From positions 59,148,633 through 59,212,632 of the forward strand of contig OY755240.1 of assembly GCA_963576725.1 (NCBI GenBank): 64,000 nt of DNA. The letters run 5' to 3'. The DNA comes from Azorinus chamasolen (taxonomy: Eukaryota > Mollusca > Bivalvia > Cardiida > Solecurtidae). This document shows positions 30,636 through 40,104 of this stretch, piece by piece. The position numbers were made by a program, and so were the translations under genes. Within the stretch, counting starts at the first letter, position 1, and every line of letters starts with the position of its first letter. The notes below the pieces were generated by a model, which made no database searches, was not told the DNA's origin, and was given only the letters and a program-made list of their open reading frames with translations.

Positions 30636-30877
30636 CCCTTTCACCGCCAGTGTCGCAAAAAATGCACCACGACAAATAGTGCAGTCCCAGATCAGACGCC
30701 GCCTTTTCAAGGCGACGTCTGATCAGGGACTTCACTATGTGTCTCAGTCTTGTTCTATATATGTTGTTTATTCCTTTAAAATTTGATTTTAATTATAGTA
30801 TTTCCTTAAGTTACCGAAATGTTTTAACAAGGCTGGGCTGCACACGACAATTAGAAATTTGGCGCCAAAAGAGTTAA
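30632..30877 (-). mobile_element. TTAA-8 MITE
   Basis: TTAACCCTTTCACCGCCAGT to GGCGCCAAAAGAGTTAA. Hairpin GTGCAGTCCCAGATCAGACG and complement with ATCAGGGACTTCAC, tip CGCCGCCTTTTCAAGGCG. Confidence 0.9.
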
Positions 30878-30972
30878 CCATTCATTGATTGAGACGTATT
30901 TAGCCAGGTCCTTGCAAACAGAGTAGACCCATTCTACAGTTACAGCCATGGCCACATATCCACATGTTCATA

Positions 30973-31230
30973 TACAGTAAAACCCCTCTAAACCGGACGT
31001 CCAGTTTAGCATTAAAATCGGTCTTGGAGACATGTGGCAGCTTAACCCATTCCCTCATATTGACGAATTTTGACGATTCTGTAAAAGTCTGTATGAAATA
31101 ACCTATGAGGTAATGGGTTAAAGGGTTAAGCAAGGGTCACCTATTTCATTTTTAAAGTCCACGTGCGGTTGCTAAATACAGGCCAGATATGCAGAGAACT
31201 GTTCTAAAGCAAACGTTACGAGTTGATGTC
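30973..31230. mobile_element. TA-1 MITE, right part lost, with TTAA-3 fragment
   Basis: TACAGTAAAACCCCTCTAAA, then CATGTGGCAGCTTAA, where a deleted TTAA-3 copy (31043-31123, TTAACCCATTCCC to GTAATGGGTTAA) is inserted. The remainder is degraded. Confidence 0.7.
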
Positions 31231-31275
31231 TAATGCAGGTTCATTGTTTTACCATTAACCTGTTTCGTATGTACA

Positions 31276-31515
31276 TGTAACCCTTTTACACCATAGACAC
31301 GTCTTTAAACGCGTTTGCAGAGTAGACCCAGATCAGACGACTCCTATAGGAACTATCTGATCAGGAATTGTTCTATTTGCTTATTGGATAATATAGACCT
31401 GCTTCTACTATTTCTGCCATGACCGTAACATGCTGCCATTATAAAATAAAACTAATTAATATCCATGGTGCCATTGTTTCTTGCCTGGATATGCATTTAG
31501 TAGAGCGTTAAAACA
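31276..31515 (-). mobile_element. TTAA-2 MITE, diverged
   Basis: TGTAACCCTTTTACACCATA, arms AGTAGACCCAGATCAGACGA and ATCTGATCAGGAATTGTTC, tip CTCCTATAGGAAC. Confidence 0.75.
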
Positions 31516-31537
31516 AATTCACTCTTGTTTTCAATAT

Positions 31538-31867
31538 ACAGTTGCACTTCGATAACTCGAATTTCAATGGACCATACAATTTAGTTCGAGATAACAGTAG
31601 TTCGAGTCATCCGATTTCTAATCTGAACAATTTCTCAAGGCCACAGGCCACAGCTTAATACAGGTCTAAAGTAATGCTGAAAGCTCCTGTAGGAATTTTC
31701 AGCATTATTTTAGACCAGTATTAAGCTGTTCACGTGTGTTTCTAGATATCTGTAGCGAAATATTTTTGAGCAATTCTGTATTGTAAGTTGTTAAAGGACT
31801 GAATTTTTTGTTCGAGTTATATCGAAGTTCGAGTTATCCGAGTTCGAGATATCGAAGTTCAACTGTA
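31538..31867. mobile_element. TA-5 pogo-like MITE
   Basis: TACAGTTGCACTTCGATAAC to TATCGAAGTTCAACTGTA. The hairpin CACAGCTTAATACAGGTCTA and complement carries the tip AAGCTCCTGTAGGAATT. Confidence 0.9.
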
Positions 31868-31980
31868 TATCATAAGCAAACAGAGCAGTTTCTGATCAGA
31901 AGGCTCCTACAGAAGCGGTCTCATCTGGTTCTACTCTGTTTGCAAAGGCGTAGAGAGGGGTGTTTATGGAGTAAAGGTTA
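31868..31980 (+). mobile_element. TTAA-2 MITE right half
   Basis: CATAAGCAAACAGAGCAG-type arm, AAGGCTCCTACAGAAGC, complement and GGAGTAAAGGTTAG. The left half is cut by the TA-5 element. Confidence 0.75.
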
Positions 31981-32521
31981 GCCAAGTACAGTTTTACCGG
32001 GTATCTAATGTGATTTCGCACAAAACCAAAGAATTATATCATATGTTATAGCCTACATACATTCTACATGACCCTGGACAGACAGATCCTGCATGGGCTG
32101 TCTTGTCTGGGTATTTTTTGTTTGCAAATTCGTCTCTATCAAGCGAAGGGCTAAGACAAGTGGTTGCTTAACACGCGATAAACGCTTTGAAGAAAGTTCA
32201 TTACTGCATCAAACTTAAACAATACATCGGGTGAATTGGTAAAGGAAACAGATGGTGAAAATATTGTGTTAGTTGTCCTGGCCATGTTCTGTACAGTATT
32301 ATTTTATTCTTTATTAGAGTCTGCTCATGGTGCAATAATACAAGGTCATCACTATATGTACAAAGACACCATGCCATTCAAATCTGAATTATAAGAGACT
32401 ATACAATTATCACATAATTCAATACTTATTGCAATAGATCTATACAATAATTAAAAAGTACAGTCTCTGTTAATCTGACAAACACGACACCTACATAATA
32501 ATAAGTACATATACAGTACAG

Positions 32522-32671
32522 TACAGTAAAACCTCTCTATAACGGTCACTAAATTACATCAGATATTTTGTGTTAAAAGCAGGTGGCCACACCTTGCTTT
32601 AAGCAACCACCTGCCATAAATACCAACTAATTAACACAATTTAGTGGCCGTTATAGAGAGGTTTTACTGTA
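32522..32671. mobile_element. TA-2 MITE, hairpin tip deleted
   Basis: TACAGTAAAACCTCTCTATA and the complement ending GAGGTTTTACTGTA. The AAGCAGGTGGCC arm joins CACCTTGCTTTAAGCAACCA directly. Flanking CAGTA repeats extend the palindrome. Confidence 0.9.
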
Positions 32672-32754
32672 CTGTACTAAGACTAAATCAACAGTAATAT
32701 TTGCCATGTATGTCGCACACTAACGTTTGATTGTAAAACAAATACAATAAAATA

Positions 32755-32962
32755 ATTATATTTAAAGCGACCACCAAAAAGAGGAATACTTATATTGTCT
32801 TAAAGGCAGGTGATAACTTAATGCATGGCAAACCTTATACAGAAAGCGCCTATAGGAGCTTTCTGCATTACTTTCGCCATGCATTAAGCAACCACCTGTT
32901 TTTAAAGACACACACTCGTGTTTATTTGTTTAACTGGTCGCATTAGAACGGTTCAACTGTAT
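32755..32962. mobile_element. TA-3/TA-4 MITE
   Basis: AAGCGACCACCAAAAAGAGG to CGCATTAGAACGGTTCAACT. Hairpin AACTTAATGCATGGCAAACC and complement, tip GCGCCTATAGGAGCT. Confidence 0.85.
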
Positions 32963-33001
32963 ATATTACTGTTTACCAAATGTAACTCAATCATTAATTG
33001 T

Positions 33002-33213
33002 TTAACCCTTACGGTGCAAGAAACGAGTCACTAATGTCCTTTGCAAACAGTGTAGACCCAGATGAGAGGGCTCCTAGAGGAGCCCTCTCATCAGGGTCTG
33101 CACTGTTTGTCATGTTAAACTTTTCTTTAAAAAATCCCTAAATATTCACCGTAAGCTTGACCTGTTTGAATGTTGGACTAATCCATTTGAAAATTCAGCA
33201 TTGTAAGGGTAAA
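33002..33213 (-). mobile_element. TTAA-6 MITE
   Basis: TTAACCCTTACGGTGCAAGA to CAGCATTGTAAGGGTAAA. Arms GTGTAGACCCAGATGAGAGG and CTCTCATCAGGGTCTGCAC, tip GGCTCCTAGAGGAGCC. Confidence 0.92.
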
Positions 33214-33784
33214 ACGGCTAGTAACAATATGTATGAATATCTACCCGTACTGCGCCACTGTGATACGATAGCTAGGGATCGGTTTCACAGTCTTCTTGTT
33301 TTGAACATTGTGTTCGACAAACTGAAATTTACGAGCACTTACGTACACGCCCAAAGGTTAATAATTTAGCCGCGTTCGTACATTTGTTTTAAGGGAGGAA
33401 ATCAATCAAATGTAAATTGGTAAGCTCTGTGTTGCTATATAAAACAAAGCATTGTAAAATTTGGCCTGCTAAATTGTCGTTTGCTTTAGTTTCAAAGTGG
33501 AATTGTCTTCAGTGATATCAAGCCACCTCCACCACCTCCGCACTCCCCCCCCCCCCCCCCAAAAAAAACCGATTAAAAATAATAAACTAACAAACAAACA
33601 AACAAATACACCCCATGAAAACAAACAAACAAACACCGTGTGGCAAACAGTATGTGTCCTGATAAAACGCCAATGTATTCTATGTCGCATCTCCTTTCAC
33701 ATTGTTCTCGAAGTACATGTATATAACAGATATGCTTATGGTGGCAAATTGTTGTATTGACAGTGCAATTGCACTGAACAATTC
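33214..33784. other. no recognised gene; poly-C tract
   Basis: A C run at about 33545-33560 followed by A residues and (AAAC)n-like sequence. I see no exon or element termini. Confidence 0.4.
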
Positions 33785-33960
33785 TAAAATGTTCCATTTT
33801 CTAGTAAATACTGCTTTTCAGTAGATTTATTCAAAGAGGTTGGATCTAAAAATAGCATATAATGTAATGGGTTAAGCTGCTGTATGTCTAAAAGACCTGC
33901 ATTGATATTAATTTGAACGTCCGGTAATTTGAACGTCCGATTTAGAGGGGTTTTACTGTA
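33785..33960. mobile_element. TTAA-3 right end joined to TA-1 right end
   Basis: TTCTAGTAAATACTGCTTTT and AATGTAATGGGTTAA are followed by AGACCTGCATTGATATTAAT and GAACGTCCG-type TA-1 end GAGGGGTTTTACTGTA. This is consistent with a TTAA-3 that landed in the CTTAA of a TA-1 hairpin. Confidence 0.65.
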
Positions 33961-34128
33961 TCTACTGCATGAGAATTATCGTTCAACCATTTGACTGTCA
34001 CAAAGTATCCTGCTTCTTCTGGCATGCATTTTATCAGGGAAATGGCTAACATAACACTGTTTGTATCATTTTATAATTAGATGTCTGCATAATAGAGCTT
34101 GTGTTACTTGTTGTACATCCGACTCTAT

Positions 34129-34561
34129 TTAACCCTTTCCTCCATAAATACGCATTTCTACGCCTCTGTAAAATTCACCTATTGAAACGATTGTGATAAA
34201 TAGAGCATTTGCTCCTATAGGAGCAAATGCTCTATTTATCACAATCGTTTCAAACTACAAAATTCTAAAAAATTCCTTTTCTCTAGTTAATGCTCCTTTT
34301 CGGTAGATGTACAGTAAAACCCCTCTAAACTGGAATTCTAGTGGAGAATAATTCCGATACTTTTTGGAAGGTGACTGCTTAAAGCAGGGTGAAAGTCATG
34401 CAGAAAGCTCCCCTAGGAGCTTTCTGCATGACTTTCACCCTGCATTAAGCTGCCACCTGTCTACAAGTCCGATATTTATACTAAATTTAACGTCCGGTCT
34501 AGAGGGGTTTTATTGTATTCAAAGTGGTAGGATCTAATATAGCATATGAGGGAATGGGTGA
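34129..34561 (-). mobile_element. TTAA-3 MITE split by a TA-1 MITE
   Basis: TTAACCCTTTCCTCCATAAA, a complete hairpin (AATAGAGCATTTGCTCC, tip GCTCCTATAGGAGC) and TTTTCGGTAGAT, then the TA-1 element. The remainder TTCAAAGTGGTAGGATCTAA and GAGGGAATGGGTG follows. Confidence 0.92.
34310..34517. mobile_element. TA-1 MITE nested in TTAA-3
   Basis: TACAGTAAAACCCCTCTAAA to GAGGGGTTTTATTGTA. Hairpin GCTTAAAGCAGGGTGAAAGT and complement, tip AGCTCCCCTAGGAGCT. TA is duplicated at the insertion point. Confidence 0.94.
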
Positions 34562-34789
34562 AATAAAATTGACATGACTTGACTTGATTGACTTGAAGAA
34601 CCTCTGTATACATGTAACAACCACTACGTGAATTGACATTTGATCCTTGTGGAAACCAGAAGGCTAATACGGGACGGGACATTTCTGCACAACTTTGGTC
34701 CTGCATTTAGCTACAATGTACCTCCTTTTCTAAAACCAAATTAGTTGACTGTTTTGTTTTGATCATTACAAGCCGTTTTCATAGATATC

Positions 34790-34988
34790 TACAGTAAAAC
34801 CCCTCTAAACAGGAATTCTAATAGAGAGATAATAATTTAGATACTTTAATGCAGGTGGTTGCTTAATGCAGATTGAAAGTCTTATAGAAAGTTCCTCTGG
34901 GAGCTTTCTGCTCTACATTAAGCTGCCACCTGTCTCCAAGCCCGATATTTATACTAAATTAACGTCCGGTTCAGAGGGGTTTTACTGT
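34790..34988. mobile_element. TA-1 MITE
   Basis: TACAGTAAAACCCCTCTAAA to GAGGGGTTTTACTGTA. The hairpin with GCTTAATGCAGATTGAAAGT is partly eroded on the right. Confidence 0.9.
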
Positions 34989-35159
34989 AGTATCAAAACG
35001 TACAGCAAATCCAGGAGCAAAGGTTTCAAGTGTTCTCTTACATTGTTCTATAGAATTGGCCAAGCTTCAATGGAAAATGGCATCTGTTTAGGTCTACAGT
35101 ATTTACAAAATGCTAACTTTTCACATCATGTCGGCTAGTTCTGTACAGGTGTCGTCAAT

Positions 35160-35356
35160 CCTCTACCTCCTTAATATTTGTGTAAAAATAATGACTTGTT
35201 AGTACTGATTAACTTAAAACTTATTACTAACATATTAAAGAAATACTTTTTGACAATGGCAGAAACTGAATTGTCCAATAAGCAAACAGGGCTGAGCCTG
35301 GTCTGACGGATACTACAGTAGCCGTCTGATCGGGGTCTACTCTTTTTGCAAAGGCG
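35160..35356 (+). mobile_element. TTAA-2 MITE interrupted by TTAA-4
   Basis: AATAAGCAAACAGGGCTGAG, GGTCTGACGGATACTACAGT and complement, ending TTTTTGCAAAGGCG at the border of the next element. Confidence 0.65.
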
Positions 35357-35606
35357 CTAACCCTTCGCTTGCTGAATTTTAAAACACATTTCTACTTCTT
35401 TACCCGTGCCCTGTTGTATAATTACATATATCTTCACTGTGTACAAGCATTTCGCTGTGCAATCACTGCCCTGGAGTGCACTGGTTGCACAATCAACTTG
35501 TAAATAGTGCAGACCCTGATGAGACAGCTCCGGTAGGAGCTGTCTCATCTGGGTCTTGACTATTTACAGGTAGGTATATTGACATGAATAGCAAGCGAAT
35601 GGTTAA
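35357..35606 (+). mobile_element. TTAA-4 MITE
   Basis: CTAACCCTTCGCTTGCTGAA to GCAAGCGAATGGTTAA. Hairpin GACCCTGATGAGACAGCTCC and complement with CATCTGGGTC, tip AGCTCCGGTAGGAGCT. Confidence 0.93.
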
Positions 35607-35686
35607 AATATATTTCAATCAGGTCAATGGTTAAGGATAACATTCACATTGCTTTGTACACTTTTTTTTATCTGAACGGTTGAGGT

Positions 35687-35936
35687 TTAACCATTTACCT
35701 GTTCAGTATTCATGTAAGTAATAATGGCATGATGAGTATTTATTAGCTGAGTTTTTATGATGTAAACTTTTCAAAGAAGTGTTTTCCTTTGATACAAACT
35801 GTAGAATCGGGTCTATTTCATGTTTAAAGCAAAACAGAGCTGACCCTGATCAGACGGCTCCTACAGGAGCCGTCTGGTCTGGATCTACTCTGTTCAAAAA
35901 CGCGTGAAAAGTCGTTTATATGAATGAAAGGGTTAA
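35687..35936 (+). mobile_element. TTAA-2 MITE upstream of the 36-kb gene exons
   Basis: TTAACCATTTACCTGTTCAG to GAATGAAAGGGTTAA. Arms GAGCTGACCCTGATCAGACG and CGTCTGGTCTGGATCTACTC, tip GCTCCTACAGGAGC. If the gene has more upstream exons, it lies in an intron. Confidence 0.92.
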
Positions 35937-36096
35937 AACGTTTGCGAGTTGTTACTGCCATCGATTGTGAGCTCTTGCCAACGGCTGACAGTGTTATTCT
36001 TAGCTAAACATAACGTTATTTTATTTTTTTATATTTCAGTTGTAGTGTACCTTCAAATTCTTTAAATCTGAAGATTTTTTTTTCTCTATTTTTCAG

Positions 36097-36174
36097 GCAC
36101 AATACCTTGATGCACAGAGATATCGTGATTTCTACAGAGATCGGCAACCTACTTCTTATAGTGTGAACCAAGCA
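36097..36174 (+). CDS. unrecognised gene, internal exon
   Basis: A 78-base exon follows a strong polypyrimidine acceptor (TTTTCTCTATTTTTCAG) and ends at a donor (AAGCA/GTATGC). It reads AQYLDAQRYRDFYRDRQPTS and YSVNQA, rich in Tyr, Arg and Asp. Both ends are phase 0, which matches the exon at 36368. I do not recognise the family. Earlier exons must lie upstream, possibly beyond the MITEs at 35.1-35.9 kb; I could not place them. Confidence 0.6.
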
Positions 36175-36367
36175 GTATGCATGCAATCTATCCTATTGTT
36201 TTTACGCTGCATCGTACACTAAAAGAAATGAAACACGCACTGGTCGAAAAGGTGACAAATGATGGTGAAAGGACAAATGATGGTAACATGCTCTAGTCAA
36301 TAATATAACATAACATGGAGTAGTGATTGTATTATAAAAGAAAACGTTATTTATGTCATATTCTCAG

Positions 36368-38035
36368 TTCACTGATAGCGGTCAGGGTGATACTTCCAAC
36401 CACACCCAAACATTCACTGATCATAGACTGAACAAAATGGGGACGCAAAGTGCATGGAACTATTCTGAAATAAATAAACCAAGACAAAAAATGGCCCACC
36501 GCGTGGCGCTGGTGTCCCCCAGAATGGATGTTGACGTCACTGGGGTTTCCTTTAGGAATGTACGCACGCACCTAATAGACCATCCGCGGGACGAAGGTTT
36601 AAAACATCGAGAACAGCTTTGGAACTTTCAACACCGGTACCGAGGAGCGATAGGAAAGTTAAAGGAATTAGGGACTGGCACGGGTCAATGTGATCAAAAG
36701 AACGACAACCAGTCCAACAATGTTGATGCAATGCTGAATAATACAGTAAGATCAGCTTTTCTTGACCAGACTTCATTATCATCAAGATTTCAGAGGCGGC
36801 TTAGGAACAAAATACGATTGGCTTCCATGCGGCCCGGTGATTACTTTGACTCTGCTCGACGGAGAGTTTCTTCGAGGGAGCAAAAGGAAGAAGAGAGACG
36901 ACCTGGAATTCAAAGGTTATATTCTTCAGGTTTAATCGTGAAAAACACATTGTATAATCAAATAAAGCAGATGCAATCCGGTGAACGGGATGATTCAAAG
37001 ATTCTTGAAGCTATCGAAAAATATGGGTCTTTAGAAAAGTTGCCAGATATTCCTTACACATCGTCAAGTACTTCAAATACACCGCACTATAGATATCTAA
37101 AGTCGGTTAGCACATACGGCCGTCGGACATCTGACCAGGACACGGAACGTCGGAACGACGGCCTTCGACGGTCTTTTACCAATATTTCTGATGTAGACAC
37201 GACGAAAAGACGAGTCGTCATAGTCTCCAAAGGTGCACAACAGGAAAGGTTTTTACATTGCCTGGATTCTGAGAATGACGACGAGGATGATGACGACAAT
37301 GATGATGATGATGATGATGACGACGAATGTGATAATGAACCAGAGGAAATGGGTCAAGGTCGACTACAGAAACGCGATATTGACCCGAGACACCCAGATC
37401 ACATCGCTATCCGTGAAAATATTACTCAAATTCATTCTCAGGATGATATGGTTCTTCTGGAAAAACAGAAGGGCAAGGATATTAAACGCACTAATGGATA
37501 TATAACTGAGCGGACGTACTGTGATGTAAGAAGAACTATGTCTATTCCGCGCAAAGGAGACGCTTCAAAGGAGAATTTTGAGTGTAATGGAATACGGGCT
37601 TCCGCTACCAGTAGTTCAGGGTCATCTAAAAGCAATCATGCAAATAAAAACAAGAACGACAAAACTATACGTGATAGCAAGCAACATAGCAAGAAAACAG
37701 TAAGTAAGAAACCTGCAAAGGAGGACGACGTTATCGAAAGAGTAAATTCTGAGGAAAGTTTAGATATCCCTAATGATCGTTATGGGCCTACAACCCATTC
37801 AATAGATAAGAAGCTTGCCATTAGAAAGCCATGGGAGTGGAAACCTTGTCCGTATCGTTGGATTGACAAACCTTATGTGCGAGAGAGTGACAAACCGTAT
37901 ATTGAGCGAATAATTAACAGAGGTGAAATCATTGATGAATTTAATTACGACTCGTTTGCGCGTACGAAGCCGTTAAAGCTACAAAGTTTCCCTGAAGGCG
38001 CCGGTTATAAGGACAGATACGGAAACCTTCGTTAA
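36368..38035 (+). CDS. unrecognised acidic/basic protein, last exon
   Basis: A 1,668-base open frame ending at TAA 38033-38035. The open frame extends upstream to an ATG at 36353, but TATTCTCAG at 36359-36367 is a good splice acceptor. Starting at Phe (TTC 36368) joins in phase with the exon ending 36174, so I prefer an exon start there. The product (555 residues from this exon) is hydrophilic and has no signal peptide or membrane segment. It has an Arg/Glu-rich region in the first third (RRVSSREQKEEERR). An Asp/Glu tract at 37276-37350 is partly encoded by a GAT/GAC microsatellite. A Ser/Lys/Asn-rich linker follows at about 37600-37740. The aromatic C-terminal block contains KPWEWKPCPYRWIDKPYVRE and ends KDRYGNLR. 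It looks largely disordered with a conserved-looking tail; function unknown. Codon use is normal and there is no frameshift. It could be the whole coding region if the ATG at 36353 is used. Confidence 0.8.
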   Translation, partial: FTDSGQGDTSNHTQTFTDHRLNKMGTQSAWNYSEINKPRQKMAHRVALVSPRMDVDVTGVSFRNVRTHLIDHPRDEGLKHREQLWNFQHRYRGAIGKLKELGTGTGQCDQKNDNQSNNVDAMLNNTVRSAFLDQTSLSSRFQRRLRNKIRLASMRPGDYFDSARRRVSSREQKEEERRPGIQRLYSSGLIVKNTLYNQIKQMQSGERDDSKILEAIEKYGSLEKLPDIPYTSSSTSNTPHYRYLKSVSTYGRRTSDQDTERRNDGLRRSFTNISDVDTTKRRVVIVSKGAQQERFLHCLDSENDDEDDDDNDDDDDDDDECDNEPEEMGQGRLQKRDIDPRHPDHIAIRENITQIHSQDDMVLLEKQKGKDIKRTNGYITERTYCDVRRTMSIPRKGDASKENFECNGIRASATSSSGSSKSNHANKNKNDKTIRDSKQHSKKTVSKKPAKEDDVIERVNSEESLDIPNDRYGPTTHSIDKKLAIRKPWEWKPCPYRWIDKPYVRESDKPYIERIINRGEIIDEFNYDSFARTKPLKLQSFPEGAGYKDRYGNLR

Positions 38036-38039
38036 CTAC

Positions 38040-38045
38040 AATAAA
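38040..38045 (+). promoter_or_regulatory. poly(A) signal candidate inside MITE terminus
   Basis: AATAAA occurs five bases after the stop codon because the usual TACAGTAAAACC terminus has G changed to A here. It would be too close to the stop for efficient use unless the 3' UTR is extremely short. It is nonetheless the first match. Confidence 0.3.
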
Positions 38046-38169
38046 ACCTCTCTATCGCGACCAACAAACAAGTTTTCAAATGCTGGACCTTACAGACAGT
38101 GGTAGCTTATTGTAGGACGAGCTTTTGGCAGAAAACTCCCAAACAGCTTCCTGTATGACTTTCCTTCTA

Positions 38170-38412
38170 CATTTGTTCCATAGATACATCTGTCTACGCC
38201 TTTGCTAACAGAGTAGACCCAGATCAGACGGCTCCATTAGGAGCCGTCTGATCAGGGTCTGCTCTGTTTGCTTATGTCTTAATATAGATCTGAATAAGCA
38301 CTTTCTGCCTTGTTAAATATTCCAGTTTTCATATGTTGTTATACAATTACAGCTAATTAATATCCATGACCTCATTGCTTTCTATATGAATAATTATAGA
38401 GTAAAGGGTTAA
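38170..38412 (-). mobile_element. TTAA-2 MITE nested in the TA element
   Basis: Degraded left end TTTGTTCCATAGATACATC, arms AGTAGACCCAGATCAGACGG and CCGTCTGATCAGGGTCTGCT, tip GCTCCATTAGGAGC. Right end GAGTAAAGGGTTAA. Confidence 0.88.
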
Positions 38413-38481
38413 GCAACCACGTGATTTTAAAAGACAGTCTTATTTATCTATTAAGTGGTCACTTTAGAGAGTTTCTACATT

Positions 38482-38729
38482 TCTAAGTACGTGTTAACTC
38501 GCGTGTGTTTGAACGAAAGCGTAAAAGGTGTGCATCTGCCATTGGTATGTGTCGAATATAAGAAGGCTGTGCACCATCCGCTGAATATTATATTTTCTCC
38601 TGTACTCGACTGTCAAATTGTTGAATATATTCGTTGGCATTAATTATGTGAGCTCATTTATGTTTGCGAGATTACATTGAAAATAAAGTTTCCCTGAACA
38701 TTAAAATACGTATCATTATTGATCTTTAA
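38482..38729. other. unannotated sequence
   Basis: No exon or element is recognised. Confidence 0.35.
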
Positions 38730-38830
38730 CACGGGTGTAAGCTTAGTGCAGGTGGAATGTCATGAGAAAGCTTCTAGGGGACTTTCATCCTGCATTTTAT
38801 ACAATAATCTGTCTAAATGGCACCACTTGT
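38730..38830. mobile_element. TA-1/TA-4 hairpin remnant
   Basis: TAAGCTTAGTGCAGGTGGAA, GAAAGCTTCTAGGGGACTTT and ATCCTGCATTTTATAC; the termini are lost. Confidence 0.55.
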
Positions 38831-38889
38831 ACAGTATTAAATTTCCCCATTCTGTTATAACACTAATATGTTCCAGATTTTATTTACTC

Positions 38890-39040
38890 ATGATTCTTTC
38901 AAGCTTCTGAGAAACTATTGAAAGAGAGTCACACAGCTTGGATCCTGCTGGGAATTTAGGTTACTCGTTGTCTCATCTGGATCTAGGCTTTGTCCAGTTT
39001 ATTTGCAATCGCTAGTCAGTGCGGTCGAACTTAGCACCAT
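38890..39040 (+). mobile_element. hairpin element, reversed relative of 18720
   Basis: CAAGCTTCTGAGAAACTATT, ACAGCTTGGATCCTGC and the complement TCATCTGGATCTAGGCT. Confidence 0.6.
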
Positions 39041-39061
39041 AAGGGTTGATGCATGACATAG

Positions 39062-39327
39062 CCTTCCTTTACTCCATAAATACACCTTTATGCGTTTTTG
39101 CAAACAGAGTAGACCCAGATCAGACGGCTCCTATAGGAGCCGTCTGATCTGGGTCTGCTCTGTTTGCTTATGGATTAATATACAATGTACGTCTAATTCC
39201 ACAGATTCTGCCAGAATCAAACATGTTCTTGTTCTTATGCGATAATAGATATTGATATGCTAATTAATATTCATAATTCGTTGCATTTTGTAATTCTTTC
39301 ATAAATATTCATGGGGTAAAGGGTTAA
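39062..39327 (-). mobile_element. TTAA-2 MITE
   Basis: CCTTTACTCCATAAATACAC, arms AGTAGACCCAGATCAGACGG and CCGTCTGATCTGGGTCTGCT, tip GCTCCTATAGGAGC, end GGGGTAAAGGGTTAA. An exception: both arms read CAGATC. Confidence 0.9.
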
Positions 39328-39352
39328 AAATTATTCCGACTGGAAAGAGTTC

Positions 39353-39700
39353 GCTTATCCCTTCAATCCATGACAAGTCATGTGAGAAATAATGATATCT
39401 GAGGTTTTATAATAACACAACGATTTGGTCATTGGTCATTTTTGTCGGTTCAAAAGCCCAATTAGTGCTTATGTTGGTTGTTTTATATCTTGCCGACGTT
39501 AAATAAAACTCATATTATCTTATCTTATTGCAGAAACTATATAATCATGTCTATATGATTCCACAAATGATTGTTATATCCAATATCCCATGGACGCAGA
39601 TTACGCATTTGAAAGCAGTGCAGAACCAGATCAAATGGCTCATGTAGGGGCCGTCTAAGTAGGGTCTGCTCTGTTTTGCATTTGAAATAACATAGATCTC
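39353..39700 (+). mobile_element. degraded TTAA-2 MITE carrying a retroposon tail
   Basis: Left flank TCCATGACAAGTCATGTGAG and ATAATGATATCTGAGG; right part GCAGAAACTATATAATCATG, then AGCAGTGCAGAACCAGATCA and complement. The segment 39446-39531 interrupts the consensus. Confidence 0.6.
39446..39531 (+). mobile_element. SINE-like 3' end
   Basis: TTTTTGTCGGTTCAAAAGCC to GCCGACGTTAAATAAAACTC followed by a short ATCTTATCTTA tail. A GACGTTAAATAAA ending is common in molluscan SINE-like repeats (from memory). The fragment is 5' truncated. Confidence 0.45.
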
Positions 39701-39744
39701 CAGTTTCTGACATGGCCAAAAATACATGTGTTCATACACCCAGA

Positions 39745-39937
39745 GGTCCAGATAAGATACGTAAATTAAAACATTTTCAAGATTAACTCCCTTTTTTCTC
39801 CACCAAACCCTAAGTTGTGACCACTCTTTAGAATCGTCTCGAAAAGACGATTCTAAAGAATGGTCACAATATAGGGTTTGGTGGAGAAATGACGATTTCA
39901 GTAGTTGACGATTATCTGTTGCTCTGCAGACACCATT
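39745..39937. mobile_element. K MITE
   Basis: AGGTCCAGATAAGATACGTA to GATTATCTGTTGCTCTGCAG. Palindrome GACCACTCTTTAGAATCGTC and complement inside CTCCACCAAACCC and GGGTTTGGTGGAG. Confidence 0.88.
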
Positions 39938-40104
39938 ACAAAAGTTCATCTGCAATGATTACTATCCACAGTGTCATTATTTATTACATGAATATGTATA
40001 ACGTACATGTGAATGATTACAACAGAGTACAGTGTCCTTGTGTGACCAATTTACAACACAGTATGAGTCTCCCCAAAGCGACCAAACGATTTACATGTAT
40101 TAAC

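Larger units (their letters stand above)
38037..38481. mobile_element. TA-3-like MITE starting one base after the stop codon
   Basis: TACAATAAAACCTCTCTATC begins at 38037. The core GGTAGCTTATTGTAGGACGA and the right part AGCAACCACGTG to GGTCACTTTAGAGAGTTTCT complete it. A reversed TTAA-2 element (about 38170-38412) sits in its second hairpin arm. Confidence 0.85.

Noticed and set aside
36353..36367. ATG at 36353 as the start of the 36-kb gene
   Set aside because: Its first five codons contain a good splice acceptor, and the phase-0 exon at 36097-36174 joins exactly behind it. The ATG is probably intronic, though not excluded.
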